Assembly (NCBI RefSeq): GCF_004801285.1
Contig: NZ_SSNY01000002.1
Location: 462,023-526,022, forward strand
From: Ollibium composti
GTDB taxonomy: Bacteria > Pseudomonadota > Alphaproteobacteria > Rhizobiales > Rhizobiaceae
DNA length: 64,000 nucleotides
Reading direction: 5' to 3'
Below the pieces are notes generated by a model. It saw only the letters and a program-made list of their open reading frames with translations, did not search any database and was not told the origin of the DNA. Made by a program: the position numbers and the translations under genes. Of the stretch, positions 8,501 through 16,524 are shown piece by piece; position 1 is the first letter of the stretch; every line of letters begins with the position of its first letter.

Positions 8501-8841
8501 TCGCGGTCATCTTCGAGGTCGAACCCGCCGATGGCGAGCGTGATACCTATCTCGGCATTGCCGCCGGGTTGAAACCGCTGCTCGAAACGATGGACGGCTT
8601 CATCTCGGTCGAGCGCTTCCAGAGCCTTGCCGACCCGGCGCGCGTGCTCTCACTGTCGTTCTGGCGCGACGAGGAGGCGGTCAAGGGCTGGCGCAACACC
8701 GAGGAGCACCGGCAGGCGCAGCAGGCCGGGCGCGGCGGCGTCTTCGCCGGCTACCGGCTGCGCATCGCCCATGTCGTGCGCGACTACGGCATGACGGAAC
8801 GCGCCGAGGCACCGACCGACAGCCGCGCCCTGCACGGCTGA
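8497..8841 (+). CDS. Antibiotic biosynthesis monooxygenase (ABM) domain protein
   Basis: A 114-residue ABM-fold protein. The family shape is seen in IFEVEPADGERDTYL, then LLETMDGFISVERFQS, and SFWRDEEAVKGWRNTEEHR with the usual WR...H pattern. Members act as cofactor-free oxygenases or heme/quinone-handling proteins. Here the substrate is unknown. It starts inside the stop codon of the NIPSNAP gene and converges on mbfA with a gap of only 3 bp. Confidence 0.88.
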   Translation: MIAVIFEVEPADGERDTYLGIAAGLKPLLETMDGFISVERFQSLADPARVLSLSFWRDEEAVKGWRNTEEHRQAQQAGRGGVFAGYRLRIAHVVRDYGMTERAEAPTDSRALHG

Positions 8842-8844
8842 GCC

Positions 8845-9828
8845 TCACGCATTGCCGATCAGGATGCCTGCCGCGAACACCAGCGCGCCGCCCAGCACCA
8901 CCTGGAAGGCGGCGCGCCAGAACGGCGTTTCCATGTAGCGGTTCTGCACGAAGGCGATGGCCCACAGTTCGAAGAACACCACGACCGCCGCCACGCCCGT
9001 CGCCGTCCAGAAGTGCGGGATGAGGTAGGGCAGGGCGTGGCCGAGGCCGCCGAGCGCCGTCATGACGCCGGTGGTCAGGCCGCGCTTGATCGGCGAGCCG
9101 CGTCCCGACAGTTTGCCGTCGTCGGAGGCCACTTCGGTGAAGCCCATGGAAATGCCGGCGCCGATCGAGGCGGCGAGGCCGACGAGGAACGTCTGCCAGG
9201 TGTCGTGCGTGGCGAAGGCGGCGGCAAAGATCGGCGCCAGCGTCGACACCGAGCCGTCCATCAGCCCGGCAAGGCCCGGCTGCACATAGGTGAGGATGAA
9301 CTGCCGGCGCTCCATGTCGCGCTCCTCTTCGCGCACGGCGTCCGGCGTGTGCTCGCGCTCCAGCTGCATGGCGCGCGTCTCGTGGCCCTGCTCGGCGGCG
9401 GCGAGGTTTCCGAGAAGCTTGCGGGTCGAGGCGTCCTCGCTGCGCTTGGCGGCCTCGACGTAGAACAGCCGCGCCTGCCGCTCCATCTCCTCGGCCTGGC
9501 CGCGCACGGCGTCGATGCCCAGCGGCCGCACAAGCCAGTCGGGCTTGCGCTGGTAATAGCCGCGCACATGCTCGCGCCGGATCAGCGGGATGCGCTCGCC
9601 GAAGCGGGCGCGATGCAGTTCGATCAGCGCCTCGCGGTGGCCGTCTTCCTCCTTGGCCATGGCCTCGAAGATATCGGCCGAATGCGGGAAGTCGTCGCGC
9701 AAGCCGTCGGCATAGGCGCGGTAGATGCGGGCGTCGTCCTCCTCGGAGGAGATCGCCAATGCCAGGATTTCCTGTTCGGAAAGGCTCGAAAAGGAGCGGC
9801 GGCCGAAACCGAAGACACGGGAAAGCAT
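8845..9828 (-). CDS. mbfA: Membrane-bound ferritin MbfA (ferritin-like plus VIT1-type transporter domain)
   Basis: A 327-residue fusion. Residues 1-160 are a ferritin-like (rubrerythrin-type) di-iron domain with carboxylate/histidine motifs SSEEDDARIY, KEEDGHREALIE, EEMERQARLFY and EQGHE. Residues 175-327 are a CCC1/VIT1-type membrane domain with several helices. In Bradyrhizobium and Agrobacterium MbfA exports iron and protects against iron and peroxide stress, under Irr control. A perfect iron control element lies 16 bp upstream of the start. High iron should remove Irr and switch the gene on. Confidence 0.94.
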   Translation of the reverse strand: MLSRVFGFGRRSFSSLSEQEILALAISSEEDDARIYRAYADGLRDDFPHSADIFEAMAKEEDGHREALIELHRARFGERIPLIRREHVRGYYQRKPDWLVRPLGIDAVRGQAEEMERQARLFYVEAAKRSEDASTRKLLGNLAAAEQGHETRAMQLEREHTPDAVREEERDMERRQFILTYVQPGLAGLMDGSVSTLAPIFAAAFATHDTWQTFLVGLAASIGAGISMGFTEVASDDGKLSGRGSPIKRGLTTGVMTALGGLGHALPYLIPHFWTATGVAAVVVFFELWAIAFVQNRYMETPFWRAAFQVVLGGALVFAAGILIGNA

Positions 9829-9837
9829 TCTTTTATA

Positions 9838-9866
9838 CTCTAGTTTAGAATGATTCTAAATTAGAG
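9838..9866 (-). promoter_or_regulatory. Iron control element (ICE, Irr box) of mbfA
   Basis: TTTAGAA-TGA-TTCTAAA at 9844-9860 matches the ICE consensus of the rhizobial iron regulator Irr exactly. It lies within a longer near-perfect inverted repeat that extends to CTCTA on the left and TAGAG on the right. It is placed immediately upstream of mbfA, where bound Irr would block transcription when iron is low. Confidence 0.9.
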
Positions 9867-9990
9867 TTTCCGCTGCCCTGCGTCAACGGCGCAGGCCGGA
9901 AAATCGGGTCGGCGCAGAAATGCCGCGGCACCTCTTTCTATCGGCGAACGTTCGCCTATATGATGGAAACCACGAAATCGGAACAGCCTC

Positions 9991-10308
9991 ATGACGAAGA
10001 AAACGGAAGCCTTCGATCCCAAGCCCGTGCTCGACCTCATCGCCTCGATCGAGGCCGATCTCCAGCGCCTCAAGGGCCTCGTTTCCGCCAAGGTCGAAAA
10101 ATTCGATCCCGCCAACCCGCACAACAAGACGCCCGACGGCAAGCTGACCGGGGAGGGGGTGGAGTGCTGCTACCGCATGTTCGACGAGGGCAAGTCGCGC
10201 TACACCGTGGCGCAGCAGATGAAGATTTCCTTCGCCGCCGCCACGCACCGCTTCAACGCCTGGCGCAAGGCCGGCGGCAGCAAGCGCGAACGCACTTTGC
10301 TGGGATAG
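9991..10308 (+). CDS. Hypothetical protein with HTH-like C-terminal half
   Basis: A 105-residue basic protein I do not recognise. The first third is acidic-helical (VLDLIASIEADLQRLKGLV). Residues 60-95 (GKSRYTVAQQMKISFAAATHRF) look like a helix-turn-helix. Codon use matches neighbouring genes, which supports it as real. No strong ribosome binding site precedes the ATG. It could be a small DNA-binding protein; no target is evident. Confidence 0.65.
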   Translation: MTKKTEAFDPKPVLDLIASIEADLQRLKGLVSAKVEKFDPANPHNKTPDGKLTGEGVECCYRMFDEGKSRYTVAQQMKISFAAATHRFNAWRKAGGSKRERTLLG

Positions 10309-10385
10309 ATCGAGCCTAGCAACTTGCCCCCATAGAGGGCAGGGCTGTCACATATGGAGTTTTCCTCGACCTCGACCGTCGCAGT

Positions 10386-10525
10386 ACCCCACCCCCTAAC
10401 CCCTCCCGGCAAGGGGGAGGGGGACTTTGCGGCACCGTTATAGCGCGCCAATCTCGCCGATTTCGGCTGAAATGGCGGCGTCGGCGTCTCCTTCCCCCTT
10501 GCGGGGAGGGGTTAGGGGTGGGGGT
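10386..10525. repeat. Type B palindromic element with extended outer arms
   Basis: Inverted arms (left CCCCACCCCCTAACCCCTCC, right its near-complement) enclose the family spacer ending GGCGTCGGCGTCTCC. Outside the core, GCTGTCACATATGGAGTTTTC (10341-10361) is matched in inverted orientation by GAAAATTCCGTATGCGATAGC (10546-10566), so the unit may span about 10.33-10.57 kb. Nothing else is seen between the genes at 10309-10674. Confidence 0.8.
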
Positions 10526-10674
10526 ATCCCGCCGGCCAGAATAGAGAAAATTCCGTATGCGATAGCCCTGCCATGGAGGAGACGACAGCAATCGGACTGG
10601 CCAACAACAAAACCGGCGGAAGCGCCGAAAGCGCTCCCGCCGATCGATGTCCTCGCGTTGCCTCTAGCGGCGGA

Positions 10675-11067
10675 TCAATCCCTGGCCAGCACCGGGCAAC
10701 GGCCGTCCCTGCGGTCGAACGTCACCACGATGCGGTCGCCGAACCGGTCGCGGCCGCGCACCGAGATGGTGCGCCGGCCGACGTCGTCGATGCGGGCGCG
10801 CCGCACACCCATGCGGTCGGCCTTGTCGAGCGCGCGGTCGGGCGTGCATTCGCGGCGGCGGGACCAGCGTTCATCGCCACGGTCCCGGCGGTAGTCGCCG
10901 CGGTCCCGGCAGTCCTCCCGGTCCGGATCGCAGTCGCGGCGCAGCCGGAGCTGCGGGCCGTCGTTGCCGAGATGAAGTTCGAGGTCCTGCGCCGAGGCCG
11001 CGCCGATCGGAATGCTCGTCAGCGCCATAGCCAGAGCGAGTACGGATGACTTGAGAAGTGCGTGCAT
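10675..11067 (-). CDS. Exported arginine/aspartate-rich hypothetical protein
   Basis: A 130-residue protein with a signal peptide (MHALLKSSVLALAMALTS, predicted cleavage after ASA near residue 27). The mature part is dominated by Arg and Asp (DCDPDREDCRDRGDYRRDRG) and has four cysteines that could form disulfides. The C-terminal part (RRTISVRGRDRFGDRIVVTF) looks beta-structured. I do not recognise a family with confidence; similar small secreted proteins are common in rhizobia. The start at 11067 is chosen because it begins the signal peptide directly. Confidence 0.75.
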   Translation of the reverse strand: MHALLKSSVLALAMALTSIPIGAASAQDLELHLGNDGPQLRLRRDCDPDREDCRDRGDYRRDRGDERWSRRRECTPDRALDKADRMGVRRARIDDVGRRTISVRGRDRFGDRIVVTFDRRDGRCPVLARD

Positions 11068-11308
11068 GGTCGTGGCCTCCATTTGCCCCGTTCGACCCAT
11101 AAACGCCGGCCGGCCTGTCCGGTCACATCAGATTTGGTTGCCGGGTCGATATAATCAGTGAAGGCTGAAATACCGGGCATTTTCGTGGCGGAGCGCCGCC
11201 CGAGAATTTGTCGCGGTGTCAATTTTCCGGTGGCACGGCGCCCCGTTTTGCTGACACATGGGCGGCATGGCCTTCCATCCCGGCCGAACCGCCCAGGACC
11301 CGTCCTCC

Positions 11309-12292
11309 ATGACCGCCATTTCCGCACCGCCCCGCATCGACGATATCCGCGCCGCCGCCGGCCGACTTTCAGGTCTCAGCGTGCGCACGCCGCTGCTTGA
11401 ATCGCCGGTGCTCAACGAGCGCCTCGGCGGCCGGGTCCTGTTCAAGCCCGAGGTGCTGCAGCGCACCGGCTCCTTCAAGTTCCGCGGCGCCTATAATAAG
11501 ATCGCCAGCCTTTCCGACGCCGAGCGTGCCCGTGGCGTCGTCGCCTTCTCCTCCGGCAACCACGCGCAGGGCGTCGCCGCCGCAGCCGCCATGTTCGGTG
11601 CTCGCGCCGTCATCGCCATGCCGGCGGACGCGCCGCGTACCAAGACCGACAACGTGCGCCGCATGGGCGCCGAGATCGTCCCCTTCGACCGCTTCAGCCA
11701 GGACCGCGCGGCGGTGGTGCGGCCGTGGCTGGACGAGGGCATGGCGCTGGTGCCGCCCTTCGACGACGCCTTCGTCATCGCCGGCCAGGGCACCATCGGC
11801 CTGGAACTGGTCGAGCAGGCAAGCGCGCTCGGTGCGGCGCTGGACGCGGTCGTCATCCCCTGCGGCGGCGGCGGGCTGACCGGCGGCATCTCCGTCGCCG
11901 TCAAGGACGCCTCGCCGAGGACCGAAATCTGGGCCGTCGAGCCCGAGCATTTCGACGATACCCGCCGCTCGCTGGAACAGGGGAAGCCGGTGGCCAACCG
12001 TCCCGGCCATACCTCCATCTGCGATTCTCTGCTGACCGCCGAGCCTGGCGCCCTCACCTTCGCCATCAACAAGACGACGCTCGCCGGCGCCGTTGCCGTT
12101 TCCGAGGACGCGGTGCGCCACGCCATGCGCGAGGCGATGGCGCTTCTGAAGCTGGTGGTCGAGCCGGGCGGCGCGGTGGCGCTGGCCGCAATCCTCTCCG
12201 GCGCCGTCGACGTGCGCGGACGCACCGTCGCCGTGGTTCTTTCCGGCGGCAACGTCGATCCCGACGCCTACGCCGCCGTCCTGGCGGGCTGA
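11309..12292 (+). CDS. Threonine/serine dehydratase (PLP-dependent, fold type II)
   Basis: A 327-residue enzyme with the PLP-lysine motif SFKFRGAYNK near residue 50, the substrate loop SSGNHAQG near 80, the phosphate-binding glycine loop CGGGGLTGG near 180, and VVLSGGNVD at the end. It lacks the C-terminal ACT-like domain of biosynthetic IlvA, so it resembles catabolic threonine ammonia-lyase or serine/hydroxyaspartate dehydratases. The reaction would give 2-oxobutanoate or pyruvate plus ammonia. An upstream ATG at 11258 is possible, but the family fold begins after 11309. Confidence 0.88.
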   Translation: MTAISAPPRIDDIRAAAGRLSGLSVRTPLLESPVLNERLGGRVLFKPEVLQRTGSFKFRGAYNKIASLSDAERARGVVAFSSGNHAQGVAAAAAMFGARAVIAMPADAPRTKTDNVRRMGAEIVPFDRFSQDRAAVVRPWLDEGMALVPPFDDAFVIAGQGTIGLELVEQASALGAALDAVVIPCGGGGLTGGISVAVKDASPRTEIWAVEPEHFDDTRRSLEQGKPVANRPGHTSICDSLLTAEPGALTFAINKTTLAGAVAVSEDAVRHAMREAMALLKLVVEPGGAVALAAILSGAVDVRGRTVAVVLSGGNVDPDAYAAVLAG

Positions 12293-12299
12293 TCCGCGC

Positions 12300-13436
12300 T
12301 CAATCCAGCGTGCGCCTGAACCGCACCAGCGCGAAGCAGGCGAACAGCACCACGAACCCCAGCAGCCAGCCAATCTCGCCGGCCACCGCCGGCAGTTCGG
12401 CGCCCTTCAGCATGACGGCACGGACGATGCGCAGGAAGTGCGTCAACGGCAGGATCTCGCCCAGCGCCTGTGCCCAACCCGGCATACCGCGATAGGGGAA
12501 CATGAAGCCGGACAAGAGGATCGACGGCAGGAAGAAGAACACGGTGAGCTGCATGGCCTGCATCTGCGTGCGCGACACGGTGGAAATCGTGTAGCCGAGC
12601 AGCACCAGCCCGAGCACGAAGATCAGGATGGCGGACAGAAGCAGCGGCAAGCCGCCGACGAACGGCACGAAGAACAACAGCTTGGCGGCGATCAGGATCA
12701 TCACCACCTGCACGGCGCCGACGCCGGCATAAGGCAGCACCTTGCCCAGCATGATCTCGGCGGGGCTGGCCGGCATGGCGAGCAGGTTCTCCATCGTGCC
12801 GCGCTCGGTCTCGCGCGTCAGCGCCATGGCCGTCATCATCACCATGGTCATCTGCAATATGACGCCGAGCAGGCCGGGCACGATGTTGTATTGCGAGACG
12901 CCCTCCGGGTTGTAGAGCCGGTGCACCACCACGTCGAGCTGGTCGGCGGCGATCGCCGCCGCCGTCTCGCTCATCCCTTTGGCTCTCAGCAGCGCCTGCC
13001 CGGCGATGGTGCCGAGCGTCGAGATGGCGCCGCTGGCGACCGACGGGTCGGTGGCGTCGGCCTCGATGAGGATTTGTGGATGGTCGTCGCGTTCCACCCG
13101 GCGGCCGAAATCGGCCGGGATCGTCACCACGAAGGAGACGTCGCCGCGCGCCAAAAGGAGGTCCGCCTCGGCCTCCGTGCGTGCGATGTGGTCGAAGCGG
13201 TAGTAGCCGGTGTTCTCCAGCGCCGACACCATGGCGCGCGTATAGGCGTCGTTGCTCATGGCGAGAAGTGCGGCCGGCAGGCGCTTCGGGTCGTTGTTGA
13301 TGGCGAAGCCGAACAGGATCAAGAGCATCAGCGGCACGCCGAGCATCATCGCGAAGGTGACGCGGTCGCGCCGCATCTGGATGAATTCCTTGACGAGCAG
13401 CGCGCCGAGCCGGGCAGGGGAGAAGACGGTGTTCAT
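12300..13436 (-). CDS. ABC-2 type exporter permease (YbhS/YhhJ-like)
   Basis: A 378-residue inner-membrane protein. One N-terminal helix (about 25-45) is followed by a large periplasmic domain to about residue 175, then five hydrophobic helices to the C-terminus, the ABC2_membrane_3 layout. It is the last gene of a minus-strand operon that runs TetR regulator, membrane fusion protein, ATPase, permease, like E. coli cecR-ybhGFSR. It would move a drug or other amphipathic compound out with the ATPase. Only one permease is present, so it probably acts as a homodimer. Two palindromic elements separate it from the ATPase gene. Confidence 0.88.
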   Translation of the reverse strand: MNTVFSPARLGALLVKEFIQMRRDRVTFAMMLGVPLMLLILFGFAINNDPKRLPAALLAMSNDAYTRAMVSALENTGYYRFDHIARTEAEADLLLARGDVSFVVTIPADFGRRVERDDHPQILIEADATDPSVASGAISTLGTIAGQALLRAKGMSETAAAIAADQLDVVVHRLYNPEGVSQYNIVPGLLGVILQMTMVMMTAMALTRETERGTMENLLAMPASPAEIMLGKVLPYAGVGAVQVVMILIAAKLLFFVPFVGGLPLLLSAILIFVLGLVLLGYTISTVSRTQMQAMQLTVFFFLPSILLSGFMFPYRGMPGWAQALGEILPLTHFLRIVRAVMLKGAELPAVAGEIGWLLGFVVLFACFALVRFRRTLD

Positions 13437-13445
13437 CGATGCACC

Positions 13446-13530
13446 GCCTTTCCCCTCCCTCTTGAGGGGAGGGTGGCGCGCGTAGCGGGTCGGGAGGGGT
13501 CGCTGGCCGTAAGGCGCGACGCTCCACGCT
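13446..13530. repeat. Half copy of the type C palindromic element
   Basis: CCTCTTGAGGGGAGGGTGG followed by a GCGCGTAGCGGGTCGGGAGG stretch matches the left half of the element at 30661-30815. It is adjacent to a full type B copy, and together they fill the gap between the exporter permease and ATPase genes. Confidence 0.65.
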
Positions 13531-13587
13531 TCTGCCCGCGGGCTGGGCGCTTACTTGCGAATGGTTCCTTGAACTCGGAGGTCGAGC

Positions 13588-13727
13588 ACCCCCACCCTTG
13601 TTCCCTCCCCTCAAGGGGGAGGGAGACGCTGACGCCGCCGTTTCGTTCAAAGTTGCCGACGTTGGCGTATTGCGGCATCGCCCTGAAATCCCCCTCCCCC
13701 TTGAGGGGAGGGGTCAGGGGTGGGGGT
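13588..13727. repeat. Type B palindromic element (reverse orientation)
   Basis: Arms CCCCCACCCTTGTTCCCTCC and CTTGAGGGGAGGGGTCAGGG in inverted orientation surround a spacer (AGACGCTGACGCCGCCG onward) that is the reverse complement of the type B spacer seen near 10.4 and 42.9 kb. It lies inside the exporter operon. Confidence 0.8.
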
Positions 13728-13752
13728 GCGGCACCATATCCGCTGCTTCTCG

Positions 13753-14670
13753 TCACGCCATATTGTCCTTCGAGCCGGCCATGAACTGGATGAAAACATC
13801 CTCCAGGCTGGTTTCGCCCGGCGCTACCTTGACGTCGTAGGCCTTGCCGACCGCGTCCAGCGCCGCCTTCAGCGCCTTGGCGTCGGAGCCGACGACATGA
13901 AGCGTCGCGCCGAACGGCGCCACCTGCTCGACGCCGGGCTTGCCCTTCAGCGCCTCGGCGGCCTGGTCGAGCGCCGGCCCGCTGACGACGAAGGTGGTGA
14001 GTCCGGCGTTCTTGACCACCTCGTCCACCGTGCCTGTGGCCAGCAGTTTGCCGTAGGAGATGTAGGAGATGCGGTGGCAGCGTTCCGCCTCGTCCATGTA
14101 GTGGGTGGAGACCAGAACGGTGAGCCCGCCATGCGCGAGGCGATGGATCTCGTCCCAGAACTCGCGCCGCGCCTTGGGGTCGACGCCGGCGGTCGGCTCG
14201 TCGAGCAAGAGCAGCTTCGGCTTGTGCATGATGCAGGCGGCCAGCGCCAGCCGCTGCTTCCAGCCGCCCGACAGCGTGCCGGCGAGCTGGTCGCGGCGCG
14301 AGGTGAGCCCGAGGTCCTCCAGCGTGTCGGCCACATGCTTTTCCGCCGGCTTCAACTGGTAGAGCCGGGCGACGAAGGCGAGGTTCTCGGCGATCGTCAG
14401 GTCCTCGTAGAAGGAGAAGCGCTGCGTCATGTAGCCGACCTCACGCTTGATCGACAGGCCTTCCTGCCGGATGTCGAAGCCCAGTACCGTGCCTTCGCCC
14501 TCGTCGGGTGTGAGCAGCCCGCACATCATGCGGATCGTCGTGGTCTTGCCCGAGCCGTTCGGCCCGAGAAAGCCGACGATCTCGCCTTCCTCGACCGTCA
14601 TTGACACGTGGTCGACCACGGTGCGGTCGCCGAAGCGTTTTGTCAGGTTGGTGACGGCGATGGCGGTCAT
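13753..14670 (-). CDS. ABC exporter ATP-binding protein
   Basis: A 305-residue ATPase. Walker A is GPNGSGKTT near residue 36, the Q-loop lies near 80, the signature LSGGWKQRL near 138, Walker B LLLLDEPTAG near 157, and the H-loop STHYMDEAERC near 190. A C-terminal tail of about 90 residues follows, as in drug-export ATPases. It has a single nucleotide-binding domain, unlike E. coli YbhF with two. It is encoded between the fusion-protein and permease genes and should power the same exporter. Confidence 0.92.
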   Translation of the reverse strand: MTAIAVTNLTKRFGDRTVVDHVSMTVEEGEIVGFLGPNGSGKTTTIRMMCGLLTPDEGEGTVLGFDIRQEGLSIKREVGYMTQRFSFYEDLTIAENLAFVARLYQLKPAEKHVADTLEDLGLTSRRDQLAGTLSGGWKQRLALAACIMHKPKLLLLDEPTAGVDPKARREFWDEIHRLAHGGLTVLVSTHYMDEAERCHRISYISYGKLLATGTVDEVVKNAGLTTFVVSGPALDQAAEALKGKPGVEQVAPFGATLHVVGSDAKALKAALDAVGKAYDVKVAPGETSLEDVFIQFMAGSKDNMA

Positions 14671-14693
14671 CGGCGCCGACCTTCGGTCGGCAG

Positions 14694-14787
14694 GGCAATA
14701 GGGGGGTAGGGCAATAGGGCAGTATGAAGATCGCCCGCCGGGAGGAAAGCAAACATACTGCCCTACTCCCCTACTGCCCTATTGCCT
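14694..14787. repeat. Imperfect inverted repeat overlapping the end of the fusion-protein gene
   Basis: The 33-nt arm at 14694-14726 (starts GGCAATAGGGGGG, ends GGGCAGTATG) pairs with the arm at 14755-14787 (starts CATACTGCCC, ends CCCTATTGCC) with about four mismatches and a loop near 28 nt. Both arms carry short internal repeats of the type AGGGCAAT. The right arm forms the last codons of the fusion-protein gene. Confidence 0.7.
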
Positions 14788-15725
14788 TCCAGGTCCACAT
14801 CCACGATCTGCCCCGGCTGCAACGGCCCGGCGCCCCCTTCGGGCCGCGCCTCGACGAGGTAGACCAGCTTCTGGCGGTTCTCGAGCGAGTAGATGACCGG
14901 CGGGGTGAATTCGGGGTCCGGCGAGACATAGCTGACGCGCGCCTTCAGGCCCGGCCCGCAGCCGTCGCAGCGCACGGCAAGCTCGGAGCCGACCTTGATC
15001 GAGGAAAAGGCGGCTTCCGGCACGTAGACGGTGAGCTTGACCGCGCCGTCGGGCAGCATGGAGACGACCGGCGCGGTCGGCCCCGCCGTGTCGCCGGGGT
15101 CGCGGATGACGTCGTTGATGCGGCCCGCCGCCGGCGCCGTGAGCGTCCGCTTCGTTAGCCGCCATTCCGCCTGATCGAGCGCCGCCTTCGCCTGCTTCAC
15201 CGCATTGTCGGCGGCCTTGATCGCCTCCGGCCGCGCCGGCAGTTTCGCCACCGCGAGATTGGCTTCGCTCTGGCCGATCGCCGCCTGTGCGACTTCCACG
15301 GCCGTCGTCGCCTCGTCGAGCTGCGCCTGCGTGGCGATGCCGCGCTTGGCGAGGTCGCGGGTGCGGTCGAGCACGCGCCCGGCCTCGTCGGCCTGTGCCT
15401 TGGCCGAACGCACCGCCGCCTCCAGCACGGCGATCTCTTCCGGCCGCTTGCCGACCTTCAGGTCGGCGAGCTGCGCCTCGGCGGCGCCCAGCGCGGCTTG
15501 CGCCTGCGCGACCGCTATGCCGGCGTCGGCATCCTCCAAAGTCGCCAGCGCGGCACCCGCCGCGACCTGGTCGCCGCGCCTCACCGAGACCGACTGCACC
15601 TGCGCCACCTCGATGGGGGCGAGAAGCACGTAGTCGCCCTCGACATAGCCGACGGCCAGGGGTGCGGCCGGCGCACAGGCGCTGAAAAGCTGCGCGGCCA
15701 GCGGCAGCGAGCACAGGAAATTCAT
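14763..15725 (-). CDS. HlyD-family membrane fusion protein (YbhG-like)
   Basis: A 320-residue periplasmic adaptor. A short hydrophobic N-terminus ends in SAC near residue 16, which could be a lipid-attachment cysteine. The biotinyl-lipoyl-like domain (VRRGDQVAAGAALATLED) follows, then two long alanine-rich coiled-coil helices (about 65-185) and a beta-barrel. It would bridge the exporter permease to an outer-membrane channel. The start overlaps the stop codon of the TetR gene (ATGA). The last residues are encoded by an inverted repeat, so the native C-terminus may have been altered. Confidence 0.88.
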   Translation of the reverse strand: MNFLCSLPLAAQLFSACAPAAPLAVGYVEGDYVLLAPIEVAQVQSVSVRRGDQVAAGAALATLEDADAGIAVAQAQAALGAAEAQLADLKVGKRPEEIAVLEAAVRSAKAQADEAGRVLDRTRDLAKRGIATQAQLDEATTAVEVAQAAIGQSEANLAVAKLPARPEAIKAADNAVKQAKAALDQAEWRLTKRTLTAPAAGRINDVIRDPGDTAGPTAPVVSMLPDGAVKLTVYVPEAAFSSIKVGSELAVRCDGCGPGLKARVSYVSPDPEFTPPVIYSLENRQKLVYLVEARPEGGAGPLQPGQIVDVDLEGNRAVGE

Positions 15726-16417
15726 GGCTTTTCGCTCCGTGCCGCCAGTATGGCGGAAAGATTGGCGACGGCGACCTCCGCCACCTTGGCGGCTTCCGCC
15801 TCGCCGATGCCGTCCCAGCCCATGCGCCGCATCACCGGCTCGCGGCCGATGCGGAAATAGAGGACCTGGCCGATCATGGTGAAGACGGAAAGCCGCGTGC
15901 GCTCGCTCTCGGCCGGCTCGCCGGTCGCCTGTTCCCACAGCGCGCACAGCCGGCGGTGGGTGGGCGCGAACACGCCGTCATAGATGCGGTCCAGCGTCGG
16001 CGTCGGCTGCGACAGCTCGCGCAGGATGAACTGCACGATCTCGCCGGCTTCCGGCCGCGCCACCATGAAGGCCACCATCTGCCGCGTCGCCTCGATCAGC
16101 CGGGCGCGCGCTTCCTGCGGCTCCAGCCGCTCGGGCGGAGCGTCCGTGCCGCCGGTCGCCTGCCGTGCGATCGTCTGGATCATGCCGACGATATGGTCGG
16201 CGACGGCGGCGCGCAGCCCTTCCTTGCCGCCGAAATGATAGGCGATGGAACCGATATTGGCCTTCGCCGCCGCCGCGATCTCGCGCGTCGAGGTGCCGTC
16301 GTAACCTTGCTGCCCGAACAGTTTCAGCGCCGCGCGGATCAGCGCCATGCGCGTCATCTCTGACGGGGAGGCGGGCGTGGGCGGATGCTCGCCGGGGGTG
16401 GAGGTCGATATCATCAA
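15722..16417 (-). CDS. TetR-family regulator with CecR-type (DUF1956) C-terminal domain
   Basis: A 231-residue repressor. The N-terminal helix-turn-helix is at about 25-70 (ALIRAALKLFGQQGYDGTSTR split by the recognition segment NIGSIAYHF). The C-terminal ligand domain matches the CecR/YbiH group (FILRELSQPTPTLDRIYD). It is the first gene of the exporter operon, and E. coli CecR likewise controls the ybhGFSR exporter. It should repress its own operon until a drug-like ligand binds. A near-perfect palindrome lies just upstream. Confidence 0.88.
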   Translation of the reverse strand: MMISTSTPGEHPPTPASPSEMTRMALIRAALKLFGQQGYDGTSTREIAAAAKANIGSIAYHFGGKEGLRAAVADHIVGMIQTIARQATGGTDAPPERLEPQEARARLIEATRQMVAFMVARPEAGEIVQFILRELSQPTPTLDRIYDGVFAPTHRRLCALWEQATGEPAESERTRLSVFTMIGQVLYFRIGREPVMRRMGWDGIGEAEAAKVAEVAVANLSAILAARSEKP

Positions 16418-16423
16418 TGTAAT

Positions 16424-16443
16424 TTAATCAATCGAATGATTAA
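16424..16443 (-). promoter_or_regulatory. Candidate operator of the CecR-like regulator
   Basis: TTAATCAATCGAATGATTAA is a 20-bp palindrome with only one mismatched pair, 7 bp upstream of the regulator's start codon in a notably AT-rich stretch. TetR-family repressors usually bind such a site in their own promoter. Confidence 0.6.
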
Positions 16444-16524
16444 TGTAAAGGGGTGACCATGTCGCCCCGGAATGCATAGTCGCCACCGGTTGATTTGCCG
16501 CCGCCGGCGCGCTTAAGTCGGGCC

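Noticed and set aside
12438..13784. A plus-strand frame across the ABC permease gene and palindromic elements
   Set aside because: It is antisense to a permease with clear helices and includes repeat sequence at its end.
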